Positions 1 to 9,903 of a stretch of 64,000 nucleotides of DNA are shown one piece after another. The notes under the pieces are model-generated. The model was given only the letters and a program-made list of their open reading frames with translations, searched no databases and was not told the origin of the DNA. Position 1 is the stretch's first letter; each line of letters begins with the position of its first letter. Source of the DNA: Zasmidium citrigriseum. Taxonomy: Eukaryota > Ascomycota > Dothideomycetes > Mycosphaerellales > Mycosphaerellaceae. The position numbers and the translations under genes were made by a program. The stretch is taken from assembly GCA_002786025.1 (NCBI GenBank), contig NHNW01000001.1, positions 1,612,001 through 1,676,000 on the forward strand, given 5' to 3'.

Positions 1-1589
1 GACTTGTCCAGCCACCGACTCCAATCCAGGCTTACAGCGTATACCAATCGCCCGCACTGACTCAGGCGGCACCGCTGGAGGAGTACGCGAAGATCTTTGG
101 GACAGTCCACAAACGTTTGGATGACTATATACACGTTCTGCAGAGTAACGGCTCGCTTGCAGTTGCAACTGGTTACAAGTCAGTTGCTCGCCGATTACTG
201 GACAAACTTTCTCAAGTATTTGCTCGGGACATATCGTCACAGCGATGCGACTGCGTGGTGTGCAAGACAACACCTCAGCCGCGTCTTTCTGATGAGGAAG
301 AGAATGGTGTCAGTTGGGGAGAGATCCTTGAGTTCGTGGCTGGACGTCGTGAGCTTCCCCAATGGCCGCCATTCACCATCCAACCAGATGACAGTGGGCT
401 TGGCATATCAGGTACCACGCAAGCGCCAATGCAAAAGTTGGATATCGATGTGCCTGAGGAGTACAGAGACCACTACATTCGGCAGAATCAAAAGACCAAG
501 CGTGCTGTGCAAAGCTGGCTGGCACAACAACCCGAAGTCCCCTCAGCTCCTCCAGAGGAAGCAGATGAGGATACTCTAATGTTTGCAATGATGACGAAAC
601 TGACTGTACAGCAACGCAATCTCTTCATTGCGCTCATGCACGGCCAGAACTTCGTCTCCGAAGTGAGGGCACCTACCCCAGCAGAACGACCATCGACATC
701 CTCGAATGCCCTGAGGCGAGCGAAGAAAGCCTTGCAGAGGTTATACCGCCTTGATCGACCTCCACGAGACTGCGAAGCGGCCATGTATCTTCTGAACAAT
801 CCTCATCTACACGGCATGCTGGCCACTTTGGCGGAGGTGAACGAAGCTGAGTGGGAGATTCTCATCTCAGGAAGGTTCGATGGTTTCCTGTGGTCAGGTG
901 CTGAGGCGGCCTTCCCTCCGTCTGCGTCACACTTTGCTTCAATGGCATCCCGCGGACCATCCCGCGGACCCAATGCGACGCCTTTCTCGCGCAACACAAC
1001 ACCGTTCAGCGGGATGAGCGCGATTCCATCTCGAAATGCTACGCCCTTCAGTCCAGATGCAGGCCTTGCTCCGTCGATGTTCCCTTCTCGGGGCCCGACA
1101 CCGGGCTTGAACGGCCTAGGAGTTACAGCTCCTGGTCCAGTGCAGCTGGACGAAGACACCGAGATAGCGGTTGCTGCCGAGCTGGAACGAAATCTCTTCC
1201 TGGACATGGAACGCTTGGAGGACGCATTCGAGATTCTGCATGGACGGGCAGAGCTGGTCAGGCAGATGCTGCGTGAACGATCAGCAGGACTTTCAGCACA
1301 AGCACAGCTACGGCGTGGAAGTGGCGCCGCTGATCCTGTTGGCGTTAGGCTGGACACTCCTGCCAGTGGTGTCACAGATTTCGAGGAAGAAGACGACGAT
1401 GGTCTGGCGGACATGGCCAGTCTGGCGCCCGATGATAGCGCTTCGCAAATCAGTGTGAACCGAAGACATCGGCACAGACGGGAGCGCAAAACACCCAATC
1501 CTGAACCACTTCCAGAGGAGGACGAGAGTGTGTTTGAAGAGCATGAGAGAACACGGAGAGAGCGAAATGGACGACGATCGAAGTATTGA
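1..1589 (+). CDS. C-terminal part of an unrecognised protein (5' end outside window)
   Basis: An open frame enters from the left edge (first complete codon at base 3) and runs to TGA at 1587-1589, giving about 528 residues with no start seen. The N-terminal half looks structured and has a short Cys cluster (RCDCVVC, about residue 80). The middle (bases about 940-1130) is low complexity, rich in Ser, Pro, Arg and Thr, with repeated RGPSRGP and NATPFS-like words. The C-terminus is acidic, then basic (Arg/Glu-rich). I do not recognise the family; the composition would fit a nuclear or scaffold protein, but that is a guess. Frame and codon use look like real coding sequence. Confidence 0.75.
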   Translation, partial: LVQPPTPIQAYSVYQSPALTQAAPLEEYAKIFGTVHKRLDDYIHVLQSNGSLAVATGYKSVARRLLDKLSQVFARDISSQRCDCVVCKTTPQPRLSDEEENGVSWGEILEFVAGRRELPQWPPFTIQPDDSGLGISGTTQAPMQKLDIDVPEEYRDHYIRQNQKTKRAVQSWLAQQPEVPSAPPEEADEDTLMFAMMTKLTVQQRNLFIALMHGQNFVSEVRAPTPAERPSTSSNALRRAKKALQRLYRLDRPPRDCEAAMYLLNNPHLHGMLATLAEVNEAEWEILISGRFDGFLWSGAEAAFPPSASHFASMASRGPSRGPNATPFSRNTTPFSGMSAIPSRNATPFSPDAGLAPSMFPSRGPTPGLNGLGVTAPGPVQLDEDTEIAVAAELERNLFLDMERLEDAFEILHGRAELVRQMLRERSAGLSAQAQLRRGSGAADPVGVRLDTPASGVTDFEEEDDDGLADMASLAPDDSASQISVNRRHRHRRERKTPNPEPLPEEDESVFEEHERTRRERNGRRSKY

Positions 1590-1926
1590 TCGATCAAGCG
1601 AATGAACGAATACGAAATTATACGAAAGCGAGCGATGGAGCATCTTGAGCAGGGTAGCGAAAAGCGATCATCATGGCTGCGTCGTGATTGTTTTCTGAGC
1701 ATAGCGGTGGGCGTTTTGGGTTATTGCCATGAGGTCCGGATGGGATGAGTTTACGGTCGAGGAAGGATTGATGATGTTAGGACTTGAAATGAGATGAGAT
1801 GATGATACTGCCTCGCTGGCAAAGGATAGCGATGATGTGGTCTGGCATAGATACCGTTGATGACATTACAGCTTCGTAGAGGATAGGACGGACATTGTAT
1901 CCTTTCAATTCGCCCAGCCTTGCTGC
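1590..1926. other. 3' flank, no gene seen
   Basis: AT-richer downstream region of the leftmost gene. No ORF or motif of note. Confidence 0.6.
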
Positions 1927-2451
1927 CTACTTAGACTTCTTACCCTTTCGTCCTATCCTTGCTCCCACATTGTCAGCAATACCTGCGCCATGTGGCTCGT
2001 CTCTCACACGAGCGATCTTCCACATCCGCAGAGCCTCCAACGTCATCTCCCAGAGCACAAGTCTCACCTGCCGGCGCTTCTCATGCTGCAGCATCCGTCT
2101 TGGAATCGCATATAAAGTACATCAAGTACACCACACAAGCGGCATAGCGGAGTTTAGCAGCACCGCAGCCCTTTCCCCAAGAGTCGAGGTTGCGCTGGCC
2201 AAGAAGTGCATCGCCATGATGATGGATCCGCCGCATCCCGAGACGCGCGATGTTTTGCGACTGGACCTCACGTTCTCGATGACGTAGCGCTCTGCGAACT
2301 GGGACCGCGGACGCAATGGCGGTAGTTTTTCGCTCTTCTTCTCCGTCACCTTGTCCTGGATTATTAACAGCGTCTTGGTGAGCACTGCCACCGGTCGATC
2401 GCGGGGGAGAGAGTATACTTGAAGCAAAGCAGTCGCGCTGTGTCGTGCCAT
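1927..2451 (-). pseudogene. Possible small gene or broken frame, interrupted by one TGA
   Basis: On the minus strand one frame runs from ATG at 2449-2451 (begins MARHSATALL) to a stop at 1927-1929. It has coding-like, GC3-rich codons and a single in-frame TGA at 2122-2124. The part after the TGA ends in a basic tail (GRKGKKSK). Either an intron removes the TGA (no convincing donor and acceptor pair was found), or there are two unrelated ORFs, or this is a decayed gene. The protein is not recognised. A plus-strand ORF at 1895-2287 overlaps and looks less coding-like. Confidence 0.3.
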
Positions 2452-2605
2452 CGCTTTTGACTTCACGTCGCTACATTCCGGGAAATTTGACTTCACTTGC
2501 TTCTGGAGAGAGGGAGTCCTTCGGCCGACACTTTGCATACACGCCCTCCTTCCACGACCATCCGACAGGGCAGATCCGCATTGAGCAGAAAGAAGGGTCG
2601 CAGAG

Positions 2606-3552
2606 ATGTTTGGCTTATCATATTGGTTCCTTCCGCTGTTCGCGGGATGCGTGTGGTTAGGTGAGTTTGATGCGCGGCAAAGAAAAACAAACATCATCAT
2701 CCTGACCATGTCTATTTTACAGGCACCCTCCTCGCCATGCTGGGCCGTTGGCTCGCCATCGGTAGCCCGCAGTACAGCTCCTTCAGCGCGAATCAAGATA
2801 TTGCATACATTTCCGATATTGGCGCGACATCATGGGGAAAGCCGCTTTTCATCGCCGGCAGCGCGACATGTGTGGTGGTTTTCGACCTGGCCTTTATCGC
2901 CGAGCGATGGCTGCGACACAAGGGTCGGTTGACGCAGAACTACAACAATACCGAGAAGATCCTGAGCATTTGCGCGACGATTGCGGCGATTATTGGCGCT
3001 TGTGGATTGATCTTCTTGACGATTTTTGATACAAGGAGGTACCCGCATGTGCATGATGCTATGTTGGTTGTGTTTATGTGAGTACCCGACTTACTGGAAA
3101 GTACAGCACGGGAGGATACTGATTCTTATAGTGCCGGTTACATTATCTCCGCCATTTTCATTTGTGCCGAGTACCAGCGGCTCGGAATCCACTACCGCGA
3201 ATACCGTATCCTCGCCGCGTCGTTCTGGATCAAGCTCGCCTTCATCTTTATCGAAGTCGCCCTCGCCATCGCCTTCGGTGTCCTCGGCTACCAAGAACAT
3301 TACAACCGCGCCGCAGTCATCGAGTGGACCATCTCCTTGATTTACATCTTCTACATCTGGTCCTTCATCATCGACTTCCTGCCCGCGACCCGAACGAGGC
3401 ATAAGAGCGATCGTTTCCCGGCGCCGCTCAGGAAGCAAGACGATGAGATGGGCATGGCTACACAGGCAGGCGGTAACGTGATGGGCGGACCGGTGTACTC
3501 CAATGGTGGACATTATCCCGATGAGCAGTCCGCCCCGTCGAGAAACTTTTAG
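2606..3552 (+). CDS. Frag1/DRAM/Sfk1-family multi-pass membrane protein
   Basis: Exons 2606-2660, 2723-3077 and 3132-3552 give 276 aa. Introns are 2661-2722 (GTGAGT) and 3078-3131 (GTGAGT). The frame stays in register across both joins. The protein has about six hydrophobic segments, starting with FGLSYWFLPLFAGCVWLG, and a hydrophilic C-tail of about 50 residues containing GGNVMGGPVYSNGG. The order of segments, the conserved 'RYPHVHD' loop and the 'YREYRIL...FWIKLAFI' region fit the Frag1/DRAM/Sfk1 family. In yeast, Sfk1 sits at the plasma membrane and affects phosphoinositide and sterol/lipid asymmetry; animal DRAM proteins are lysosomal. Which role applies here cannot be told from sequence. 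Confidence 0.8.
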
Positions 3553-3952
3553 AAAGAGCAGAGCTGGGATGAGGGCGTTTCAGGGGATACTTGTACAGCA
3601 TCGACAGAACGGGATGTTTTGGGATACAGCACGATGTCTTTCCAGCTTCGGTGTTGGTGGGTGGTGAAGAATGTTATATCCGGGGTAGTGAATGATTGTT
3701 TGAATGATATTGTAATGTTTTCAGAGGACAATTAATTGATGCATGTGTGTAGGTGAATCTTGTGGCGTGCCTTCCTTTTTAAGAAGCTTTAGGTGAGTGC
3801 ACGTGCATTTTGTGCATTAGCGCGCTTTGCTCTTGCCCACTTGAGTCCGCTTCTTTCTCCTTCTCTTTCTGCGAACAACAACACGAGCTTGACCTTGCAA
3901 ACGCATACTCGACACTCGACTCCACGAATCCACTCCATTACCGCCGTGCACA
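3553..3952. other. Intergenic: 3' flank of Sfk1-like gene and promoter of BTB gene 1
   Basis: Contains the GCACGTGC / TTAGCGCGC pair described separately, then a pyrimidine-rich leader up to the ATG at 3953. Confidence 0.6.
3799..3825 (+). promoter_or_regulatory. Palindromic E-box plus TTAGCGCGC, upstream of BTB gene 1
   Basis: GCACGTGC at 3799-3806 is followed 18 nt later (start to start) by TTAGCGCGC at 3817-3825, 154 bp before the ATG. Nearly the same arrangement lies before BTB gene 3 (6784-6809). CACGTG is the classic bHLH core; no specific factor is claimed. Confidence 0.45.
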
Positions 3953-5188
3953 ATGGAGGCGCCTACGCAACCTCCGGTTCAGAACTTCCTGAAGAACCTC
4001 GAGCGACTGGCGACCGACACTTCATCCGCCGACTTCACCATCGTGTGCCACAACGAGGAACACAAAGTCCACAAGCACGTCCTCGCCTTGCACTCCGCGT
4101 ACTTCGAGCGACTCTTCAAGAGCGACTACAAGGTACGACTCCTCAACCCCCTTTTCCATCAAAGACATACTAACAGAGTCTCCCCCTCCAGGAGAAAGCC
4201 TCCAACCGCATTACCCTCATCGACGACCCCAAAATCCCCGTCAAATGCATGATCCAATTCTTCTACAAACTCGACTACGCCTTCACCTGCGACGACTACA
4301 GCATCAACGACGAGATCTACAACCCAGAGCTCCACGCCCTCGACACCCTCGCCTTCCGCGATCCCTTCCAGCACCCCCTCGATGGCCTCCTCTACTCCAG
4401 TCTGCAAGGTAACGCGGAGATCTACACCCTCGCCGACAAGTACGACATTCCTGACCTCAAGGTGCTCGCGAAGCGGAATTTCGAGGCTTTGGCGAAGGAA
4501 TTGGTTGGTGGGGAGATTAGGGAGGCGGTTACGTTGAGGGAGTTTTTGCTGGTGGTTCCGTATGTTTATTCGACTACGCCGCCGAATGAGAAGGGGTTGA
4601 GGACGAGTGTTGTTGCTGCGTGGCGGTTGGCGCCGGATTTGCTGGGTGAGGCGCTCGGAGAGAAGAACCTGGGTGATTTGATCGAGCGGTTTCCTGAGCT
4701 GGGCGTGGATTTGGTCAAGGGGCTGGTCAGCGAGGATGAGGCTAAGGCGCGGAGACCTTCCAGCTACTACGACTACATAACGTGTGGCCCAAGTGACTTG
4801 GGTGATCTGCGTTCAGAAGGACACACGGGACACCGCCAGGGCTCCGTTCAGCACTTCAGTAAGTTGTTCTCCTAACACATATTTTTGAGGGCACGGGGCT
4901 GACAGACTCCTCGCAGCCACACCATCTACCTCCACACCTCAAACGCGCTCAAGTGTCCGTTCGCTTCGCCCGAACTCCACGACGACTGCCACGCCATTTC
5001 AACACTGGGCTCCTCCTAATGGGCAGTCGATACCCGCCTACACCCATTCCCCGTTCGCCGGCTCCGTTTTCGGTCGCCCTCCCAACGCCACTTCGCAGTC
5101 GATCTCTGCAGTCCAGGCTTCGCTGCTGGCGAGACGCAATCAGACCTCCTTGTATCCATCGCTAGCAGACGGATCTGCTCGGCCATAG
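3953..5188 (+). CDS. BTB/POZ domain protein 1 (tandem family)
   Basis: Exons 3953-4132, 4192-4858 and 4917-5188 give 372 aa. Introns are 4133-4191 and 4859-4916 (GTAAGT donor). The BTB/POZ fold covers about residues 20-150: 'SADFTIVCHNEEHKVHKHVLA' motif, 'HSAYFERLFKS', then 'IQFFYKLDYAF'. A long helical region follows, with 'YTLADKYDIPDLK' and 'VVPYVYSTTPPNEKGLRT', which recurs in the neighbouring paralogs. Exon 3 encodes a Ser/Thr/Pro-rich tail. Fungal BTB proteins of this type are often considered possible substrate adaptors or scaffolds, but their partners are mostly unknown. Skipping the second intron would end the protein at TAA in 'LFS', so splicing decides the tail. Confidence 0.85.
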
Positions 5189-5629
5189 GCCTCAGGAGGT
5201 GCGGAGGACCGGATAGGGGGCCAAAGGGCGTTGGTTGAGAGAATGTTCTATTCAAGAGGGGAGGACAGACGAGTTCCATGCATTTCAAGAGTGGAATTCT
5301 GAAGGAAAGGGTCTTGAAGCAGAAGCCCCAATTGAAGGGGCTGAGGTCGCGATTTGTGCTTTCTTCAAGATTGCGGAAAGCAGTGGTAGGAATGACGGGC
5401 GATCGGAGCCTGCCATTATGCCGCTGGAGTCGCTCATTAGGAGCGACCGATTTCATAGGTATGAAATATTTCATTCAATCACTTGAGATTCACCCTTCAC
5501 ACCGCACGGTCGGTCGGTGAAGCTTCGGAAGAATTGCACATGCGTGCCTTCTTATTTCTCAGTTTCTGAAACACTTGAAATCTTCCCGCCGCTCGACAAC
5601 CATCGACACAGCAAAGACTCGTCGCCAGT
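5189..5629. other. Intergenic between BTB genes 1 and 2
   Basis: Short ORFs only, none convincing. It has GCACATGC near 5536, but not the full dyad seen before BTB genes 1 and 3. Confidence 0.55.
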
Positions 5630-6538
5630 ATGGCGACACCAGAACAGCGACGGTCCTCCTGGACGAAGGATGAGTTCCTCAAACAGCTTAGTGATCAGAT
5701 GGCCAGCCGCGATGCCACCGACTTCACCATTATCTCACGCGGCCAGGAATACAAGTTCCAGAAGTCAACACTCAGCGCACGGTCGGGTTACTTCAAAAAG
5801 GCTTTGAGCACTGGCTCAAAGGTATGAAGCAGGAACACGAAGCACAAGCTTTGTACACGTACTGACACTTCAATTGAACAGCAATACATTGACATTTCCC
5901 CTTATCCGAAGTTCCTCGCTCAGGCCTTCATGCAATTCTTCTACACATTCGACTACGCCATCGACGAAGCCGAGATCGGTTCTGCTACGAGGGATCGCAT
6001 TCCTTGGGCTCCCGTGCTGGTACCCCGGACGACACTGCAAGCACATGCGGCCGTCTATAGAATGGCCGACATGTACGCCATCCCCGAACTCATGACTGTG
6101 GCGGCCGAGAAGTTCACAAACGAGGCTAAGCGACTCGTGCTCGACCTGCACTCATCCACCGCCGTCTACCATCTTTTCGACATCCTCCCGTACGTCTACG
6201 AATACCCAGCGCCAAACGACAAGGCCCTGCGGACGGCCATCGCCGACGTCTGGGCGCTGGAGCCTAGATTCCTGAATGCTACCATGGGCGAGGAGACACT
6301 GCGGAAACTTGTCAAGAAGGTTCCAGACCTGGGCGTGGATCTGTTCTTCGGTGCGCTGGACATGGAGGAAGAAGATCGAGAGAAGAGAGAGGCAGGCATT
6401 CCGAGCCGTGGTGGGCGTCGAGTCGGCATTCGGTCGTCACGAGGAGGGAGTGGCATGCCTTGCGTGTATGAGCTGCGCCGTCATCGCCCGCGATCGAAGG
6501 ATGAGCGATATGACGGTTACACGAAGCCGTACTGGTAG
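5630..6538 (+). CDS. BTB/POZ domain protein 2 (tandem family)
   Basis: Exons 5630-5821 and 5882-6538 give 282 aa; the intron 5822-5881 falls at the same place in the BTB domain (phase 0, after 64 codons) as in its neighbours. The BTB core shows 'DATDFTIISRGQEYKFQKS', 'SGYFKKAL' and 'MQFFYTFDYAID'. The C-terminal half matches the paralogs ('YRMADMYAIPEL', 'ILPYVYEYPAPNDKALRT', 'DLGVDLFFGAL'). The last 50 residues are basic with RGG/RGGR repeats, suggesting nucleic-acid contact (inference). A tandem duplicate of genes 1 and 3, clearly diverged. Confidence 0.85.
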
Positions 6539-6936
6539 CCATGAGGGCGATCTGGCTCTTCAGGTCTCCGTCAAGAAGTTTTGCCGTCATGCGAAGGCAG
6601 TGATCGAAGTGATAGCCAAATAATAGCCTCTCATCATGCAACGGGAATTAATCTCGACGAGCAACCGCATTCATAACCCTGCTTTAATGGTAGAATTACC
6701 TCAATGCTTCAAGTACCCACTCAGCTATTCGATCATGTTCAAGTGAGCCACGAATGAGTTCTTTCACGCACCAGATAAGCTTTGCACGTGCGCTTGTAAT
6801 TTAGCGCGCCTTCCTTACGCTTGTGCTCAGCGTTTGCCACGGCGGACTCTCTGTCACCTCACTCAACGAGAAACTTCACTGTACACAAAACTCAGCGAGG
6901 ACTACCCAGTGCGTACTCCAGCGATAGCCGCAAATC
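6539..6936. other. Intergenic between BTB genes 2 and 3
   Basis: Holds the dyad at 6784-6809; otherwise nothing seen. Confidence 0.6.
6784..6809 (+). promoter_or_regulatory. Palindromic E-box plus TTAGCGCGC, upstream of BTB gene 3
   Basis: GCACGTGC at 6784-6791 and TTAGCGCGC at 6801-6809, with 17 nt between starts, 153 bp before the ATG. Spacing and distance almost equal those before BTB gene 1, while the rest of the leaders does not align by eye. Confidence 0.45.
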
Positions 6937-7902
6937 ATGGCAGAGTCGCAACAGGAGAGGGAGCAGCTTTTCCTCGCGAACTTGAAGCAGAAGATCCTCG
7001 ACAAGGAGAGCACCGACTTTACGGTCGTCTGCTGTGGCGACGAGCACCAAGTCCACAAGCTGGTCCTAAGCCTCCACACGACTTACTTCGACAGAGTCTT
7101 CAAGAGCGGATACAAGGTACGAGACACGTTCCAACAGATCCAAACCCACGCTAAAAGGCGACCGGAACAGGAAGCCAGCGAAAACCGAATCGATCTCGTC
7201 GAGGATCCCAAAACCGCCGTGTCACATCTCATTCAGTACCTCTACAACTTCGACTACGACTTTTCGGACGTCATCTTCCAACCCGACCCTAACGCCACGG
7301 CCGAGAGCGCAGTCAACACCATTGCCTCGTCTCCAGGATCCCGAGAGCCTGAGGCACCATGTCCTTCAGAACTCCAAGCACACGCCGACATGTACACGCT
7401 CGGGGACAAGTACCACATCCCATCACTCAAGACTCTCGCAAAGAGCAAGTTCGAGGTCCTGGCCAATAAACTTGTCAACAAGGCGAGTAACGCCACCTCG
7501 CCCGCGCTCTGGACTTTCCTGAACGTAGTTCCGTACGTCTACACCAACACGAACCCGGCAGAAATGGGTCTACGAACGCCCATAGTCAACGCCTGGCGGA
7601 AGGCACCTAGGAGGATCAATGTGTACCTCGGAGACAAGAACCTGAGGAAGCTGATCGAGAGGTTTCCGGACTTGGGTGCGGACTTGGTCAATGTACTGGT
7701 CGATGCGGTGGACGGGGCCGTCAAGACTGCACAGCCGGCGACCGAATGGTCAGCGTTGGCGGCAATATCGCCTGCGGGCACACCGAGCCTAGGTCAGACT
7801 TCGGGTCAGACCGTAGTTCAGGCTCCAGGCCCACCTCCACCTCCAAGTATCTTCCCTCGTGGTGGCGGTCGGGGACGAGGTCGCGGACGTGGTGGTTCCT
7901 GA
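6937..7902 (+). CDS. BTB/POZ domain protein 3 (tandem family), RGG tail
   Basis: The best model is exons 6937-7116 and 7171-7902, 303 aa. The 54-nt stretch 7117-7170 (GTACGA...CAG) sits exactly where the paralogs have their intron. It is a multiple of 3 and stop-free, so an unspliced 321-aa frame also exists; removing it restores alignment ('GYK' joined to 'EASENRIDLVEDPK'). The BTB core is 'STDFTVVCCGDEHQVHKLVLS', 'TTYFDRVFKS', 'LIQYLYNFDYDF'. The paralog-wide middle motif 'YTLGDKYHIPSLK' is present. The C-terminus is proline-rich, then PRGGGRGRGRGRGGS, an RGG-type motif known in RNA-binding proteins. Confidence 0.85.
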   Translation: MAESQQEREQLFLANLKQKILDKESTDFTVVCCGDEHQVHKLVLSLHTTYFDRVFKSGYKVRDTFQQIQTHAKRRPEQEASENRIDLVEDPKTAVSHLIQYLYNFDYDFSDVIFQPDPNATAESAVNTIASSPGSREPEAPCPSELQAHADMYTLGDKYHIPSLKTLAKSKFEVLANKLVNKASNATSPALWTFLNVVPYVYTNTNPAEMGLRTPIVNAWRKAPRRINVYLGDKNLRKLIERFPDLGADLVNVLVDAVDGAVKTAQPATEWSALAAISPAGTPSLGQTSGQTVVQAPGPPPPPSIFPRGGGRGRGRGRGGS

Positions 7903-8051
7903 TACGTTGGATGACATGTGTCAAGGAGGGTCCTTTGGCGTGACTGCCAGGATGTGGCAATCGTAGCTACTGCCATTCGATTGAGGTCTCTCATCATGAG
8001 CGACTGATTTCATAAAGAAGCTTCATCTACACACCTTAGTCCCACAGCACC

Positions 8052-9629
8052 TCACTTCTTCCCGAACCCTAAGAACTTCTTCATCTTAGCCTCCAAATCT
8101 CCCTTCCCCTTGCCTCCACCACCAGAAGGCTCAGGCGCATCCTTCTTCGCCATGGCCGCCTTATGGCTGTGTTCACCCTGTGCCTGCTGCGCTTGCAAGT
8201 CCACCTTGAGATCCTGCGCTTTACTTCGGTATTCCTCCTTCAAGCTCGGACCCTGACGTGCTTTCATCGAAGCGTCTGGTGCCCAGAGCAACGTGACGAG
8301 GACTTTGCCTTTGAAGCCGAGATCCCGGACAAGTCGTTGACTTGAGGAGTTGGGGATCGTCTGATGGCCTTTGGGGCCGGTGTAGCGTAGTTCGAAGGGT
8401 TCAGGCGCTTGGGCGAGCGTGCCCATGACTTTGGCGTGAAGGTCTGCCGCGGTGTCTGAGGCTTGGACGGTCGTTTCGATCATGCTTTGGTCTGGATAGC
8501 GGACGCGGACGGTGACGTTTTGGACGAGTGCGAGTTTTGCTTGTCGGGCCTGTTCTTGCTCTTCGAGTTCTTTGTCGGAGAGCAGGCGGGTGTTCTTGCC
8601 TGCGCGTTCGAGCGATGCTTGATGTGCTTTGGCGTGTTCTATGCTGGGTTCGAAGGCGGCAGGGTCGTCTGGTTGGAGGGCGGCTGCTGGTGTTCTCGAT
8701 GATGGCGGTCGATATACGGAGATGCCGTTCACGACGTTTGAAGGGGGTTCTGATGTTGATCTTGGAGGCTGTGTCTCAGAAGATGTGGCGAGGACATCAT
8801 CTTGTACGGGTTGTACGGTTGGTGCGTCGGTCATTGTAGTGTCTGGCTCTGCTGGCTCAGGGCCGGCGTCGCCTTCTGCAGGTACGGCAGCATTCTCAGC
8901 TGTGCTGTTCACCTGACTCTCCAGATTGCCTGCAGGCGTAGCATGTGCACCCTCTGGTTGTGCCGATGGGCCCTGTGATGCGCTCGATCCAACTCCAGCA
9001 GGTACTGTGTCTACTGACCGGAAAAATTGATCGATCTCCTTCATCGCCTCCTCAAGTGGCTGTCCACTATTCTTGAAGCTTAACCGCATCAACACGTTGC
9101 CGTTGTTTATGCCAAGCTGAGCCAGCGTCTTCTGGAGGTCTGCGAAGGTTTCGAGGTTCCTGCCCAGTACATTCAATACAGGCTGCTCATATTCAAGGCG
9201 TCCTGATCCTGACGACTGCTTCGACGGGGCTCCTCGTTGGGTGAGGTTCAGTTTCCGGGTCGATTGGCCAGCAACTCCATCCTCGTACTTCCGCAACACG
9301 AGCCATAGGCTCGTAGTACTCGGGAACTTATCGCTGATTCTGTTCCCTCCCTCGCTCTCTGGCAACTGCAATGCCACACTGACGACGCTCGGCGATCGAC
9401 TTCCTTGTACGAGCTGAAGCTTGGCGCCTGTCGTCAGGCCTGATAATCTGAAGGGCTGTGATAGATCCACGACCTTATTGTTCTGGGTCTTCAACGTGTA
9501 TGCCTCCGGATCCAGCTTCCTCGCCTTGCATGCCTCTTCCAGCACCTCTCGCAGGTACTTGCCCGGCGAGACCTTGATCTGGGTCCTCTTCAAAGCCGAG
9601 TCCAGCACGAAGACGTTGCCGGTCGACAT
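8052..9629 (-). CDS. UBX-domain protein of the TUG/ASPSCR1 (Ubx4) type
   Basis: Single exon, 525 aa. ATG at 9627-9629 is chosen because the homologous N-terminus starts there; the upstream frame is open but has no ATG. Residues 1-80 form a TUG-type ubiquitin-like domain ('NVFVLDSALKRTQIKVSPGKYL'). A long Ser/Pro/Glu-rich linker follows, then a UBX domain at about 370-450 ('VRVRYPDQSMIETTVQASD ... LVRDLGFKGKVLVTLLWA'). The C-tail is Gly/Lys-rich. Family knowledge: these proteins bind Cdc48/p97 through UBX and act as adaptors, linking it to ubiquitin-dependent and membrane functions. It lies between the BTB group and a thioredoxin-PITH gene, also a proteostasis family. Confidence 0.85.
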   Translation of the reverse strand: MSTGNVFVLDSALKRTQIKVSPGKYLREVLEEACKARKLDPEAYTLKTQNNKVVDLSQPFRLSGLTTGAKLQLVQGSRSPSVVSVALQLPESEGGNRISDKFPSTTSLWLVLRKYEDGVAGQSTRKLNLTQRGAPSKQSSGSGRLEYEQPVLNVLGRNLETFADLQKTLAQLGINNGNVLMRLSFKNSGQPLEEAMKEIDQFFRSVDTVPAGVGSSASQGPSAQPEGAHATPAGNLESQVNSTAENAAVPAEGDAGPEPAEPDTTMTDAPTVQPVQDDVLATSSETQPPRSTSEPPSNVVNGISVYRPPSSRTPAAALQPDDPAAFEPSIEHAKAHQASLERAGKNTRLLSDKELEEQEQARQAKLALVQNVTVRVRYPDQSMIETTVQASDTAADLHAKVMGTLAQAPEPFELRYTGPKGHQTIPNSSSQRLVRDLGFKGKVLVTLLWAPDASMKARQGPSLKEEYRSKAQDLKVDLQAQQAQGEHSHKAAMAKKDAPEPSGGGGKGKGDLEAKMKKFLGFGKK

Positions 9630-9696
9630 TGTGATAGATTGTGTTTTCGAGCCTCCCTGGAGACGAGCTAGCCCGTGGTCTCTCTCTGTCCAAATC

Positions 9697-9903
9697 CTAG
9701 TTGGGCGCGTTTCTACCCCGTCTTCTCTCCCTCTCTTCTTCACGCAACTGCCTTCTCGCCTCTTGTGATGTAATGAACAGGTACTGAAATAGCTTCCGGC
9801 TAGTGCTCCAGATCAAAGGCGCGCAGAACAGATAGCTCAGTGTGACGACGATAAGGCGCTCGCTCTTGGTCAACCGCAGGCCGTCGAGGTTGGAGGTGCT
9901 CAT
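9697..9903 (-). CDS. Small single-pass membrane protein, 68 aa, unrecognised
   Basis: ATG at 9901-9903, stop at 9697. The N-terminus (MSTSNLDGLRLTKSER) is followed by a hydrophobic segment 'LIVVTLSYLFCAPLIW' and a highly charged tail 'REEERERRRGRN'. Such a short TM protein with a basic C-tail could sit in the ER or mitochondrial membrane; the family is unknown to me. It shares a 307-bp divergent promoter with the thioredoxin-PITH gene. Coding-like codon use supports it; the frame is open upstream but lacks an ATG. Confidence 0.6.
   Translation of the reverse strand: MSTSNLDGLRLTKSERLIVVTLSYLFCAPLIWSTSRKLFQYLFITSQEARRQLREEERERRRGRNAPN

Noticed and set aside
803..1702. Minus-strand ORF of 299 codons under the first gene
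   Set aside because: Ser/Arg-rich shadow of the plus-strand coding frame, no independent support.
3162..3404. Arg/Leu-rich ORF in the Sfk1-like gene
   Set aside because: Out-of-frame reading of exon 3.
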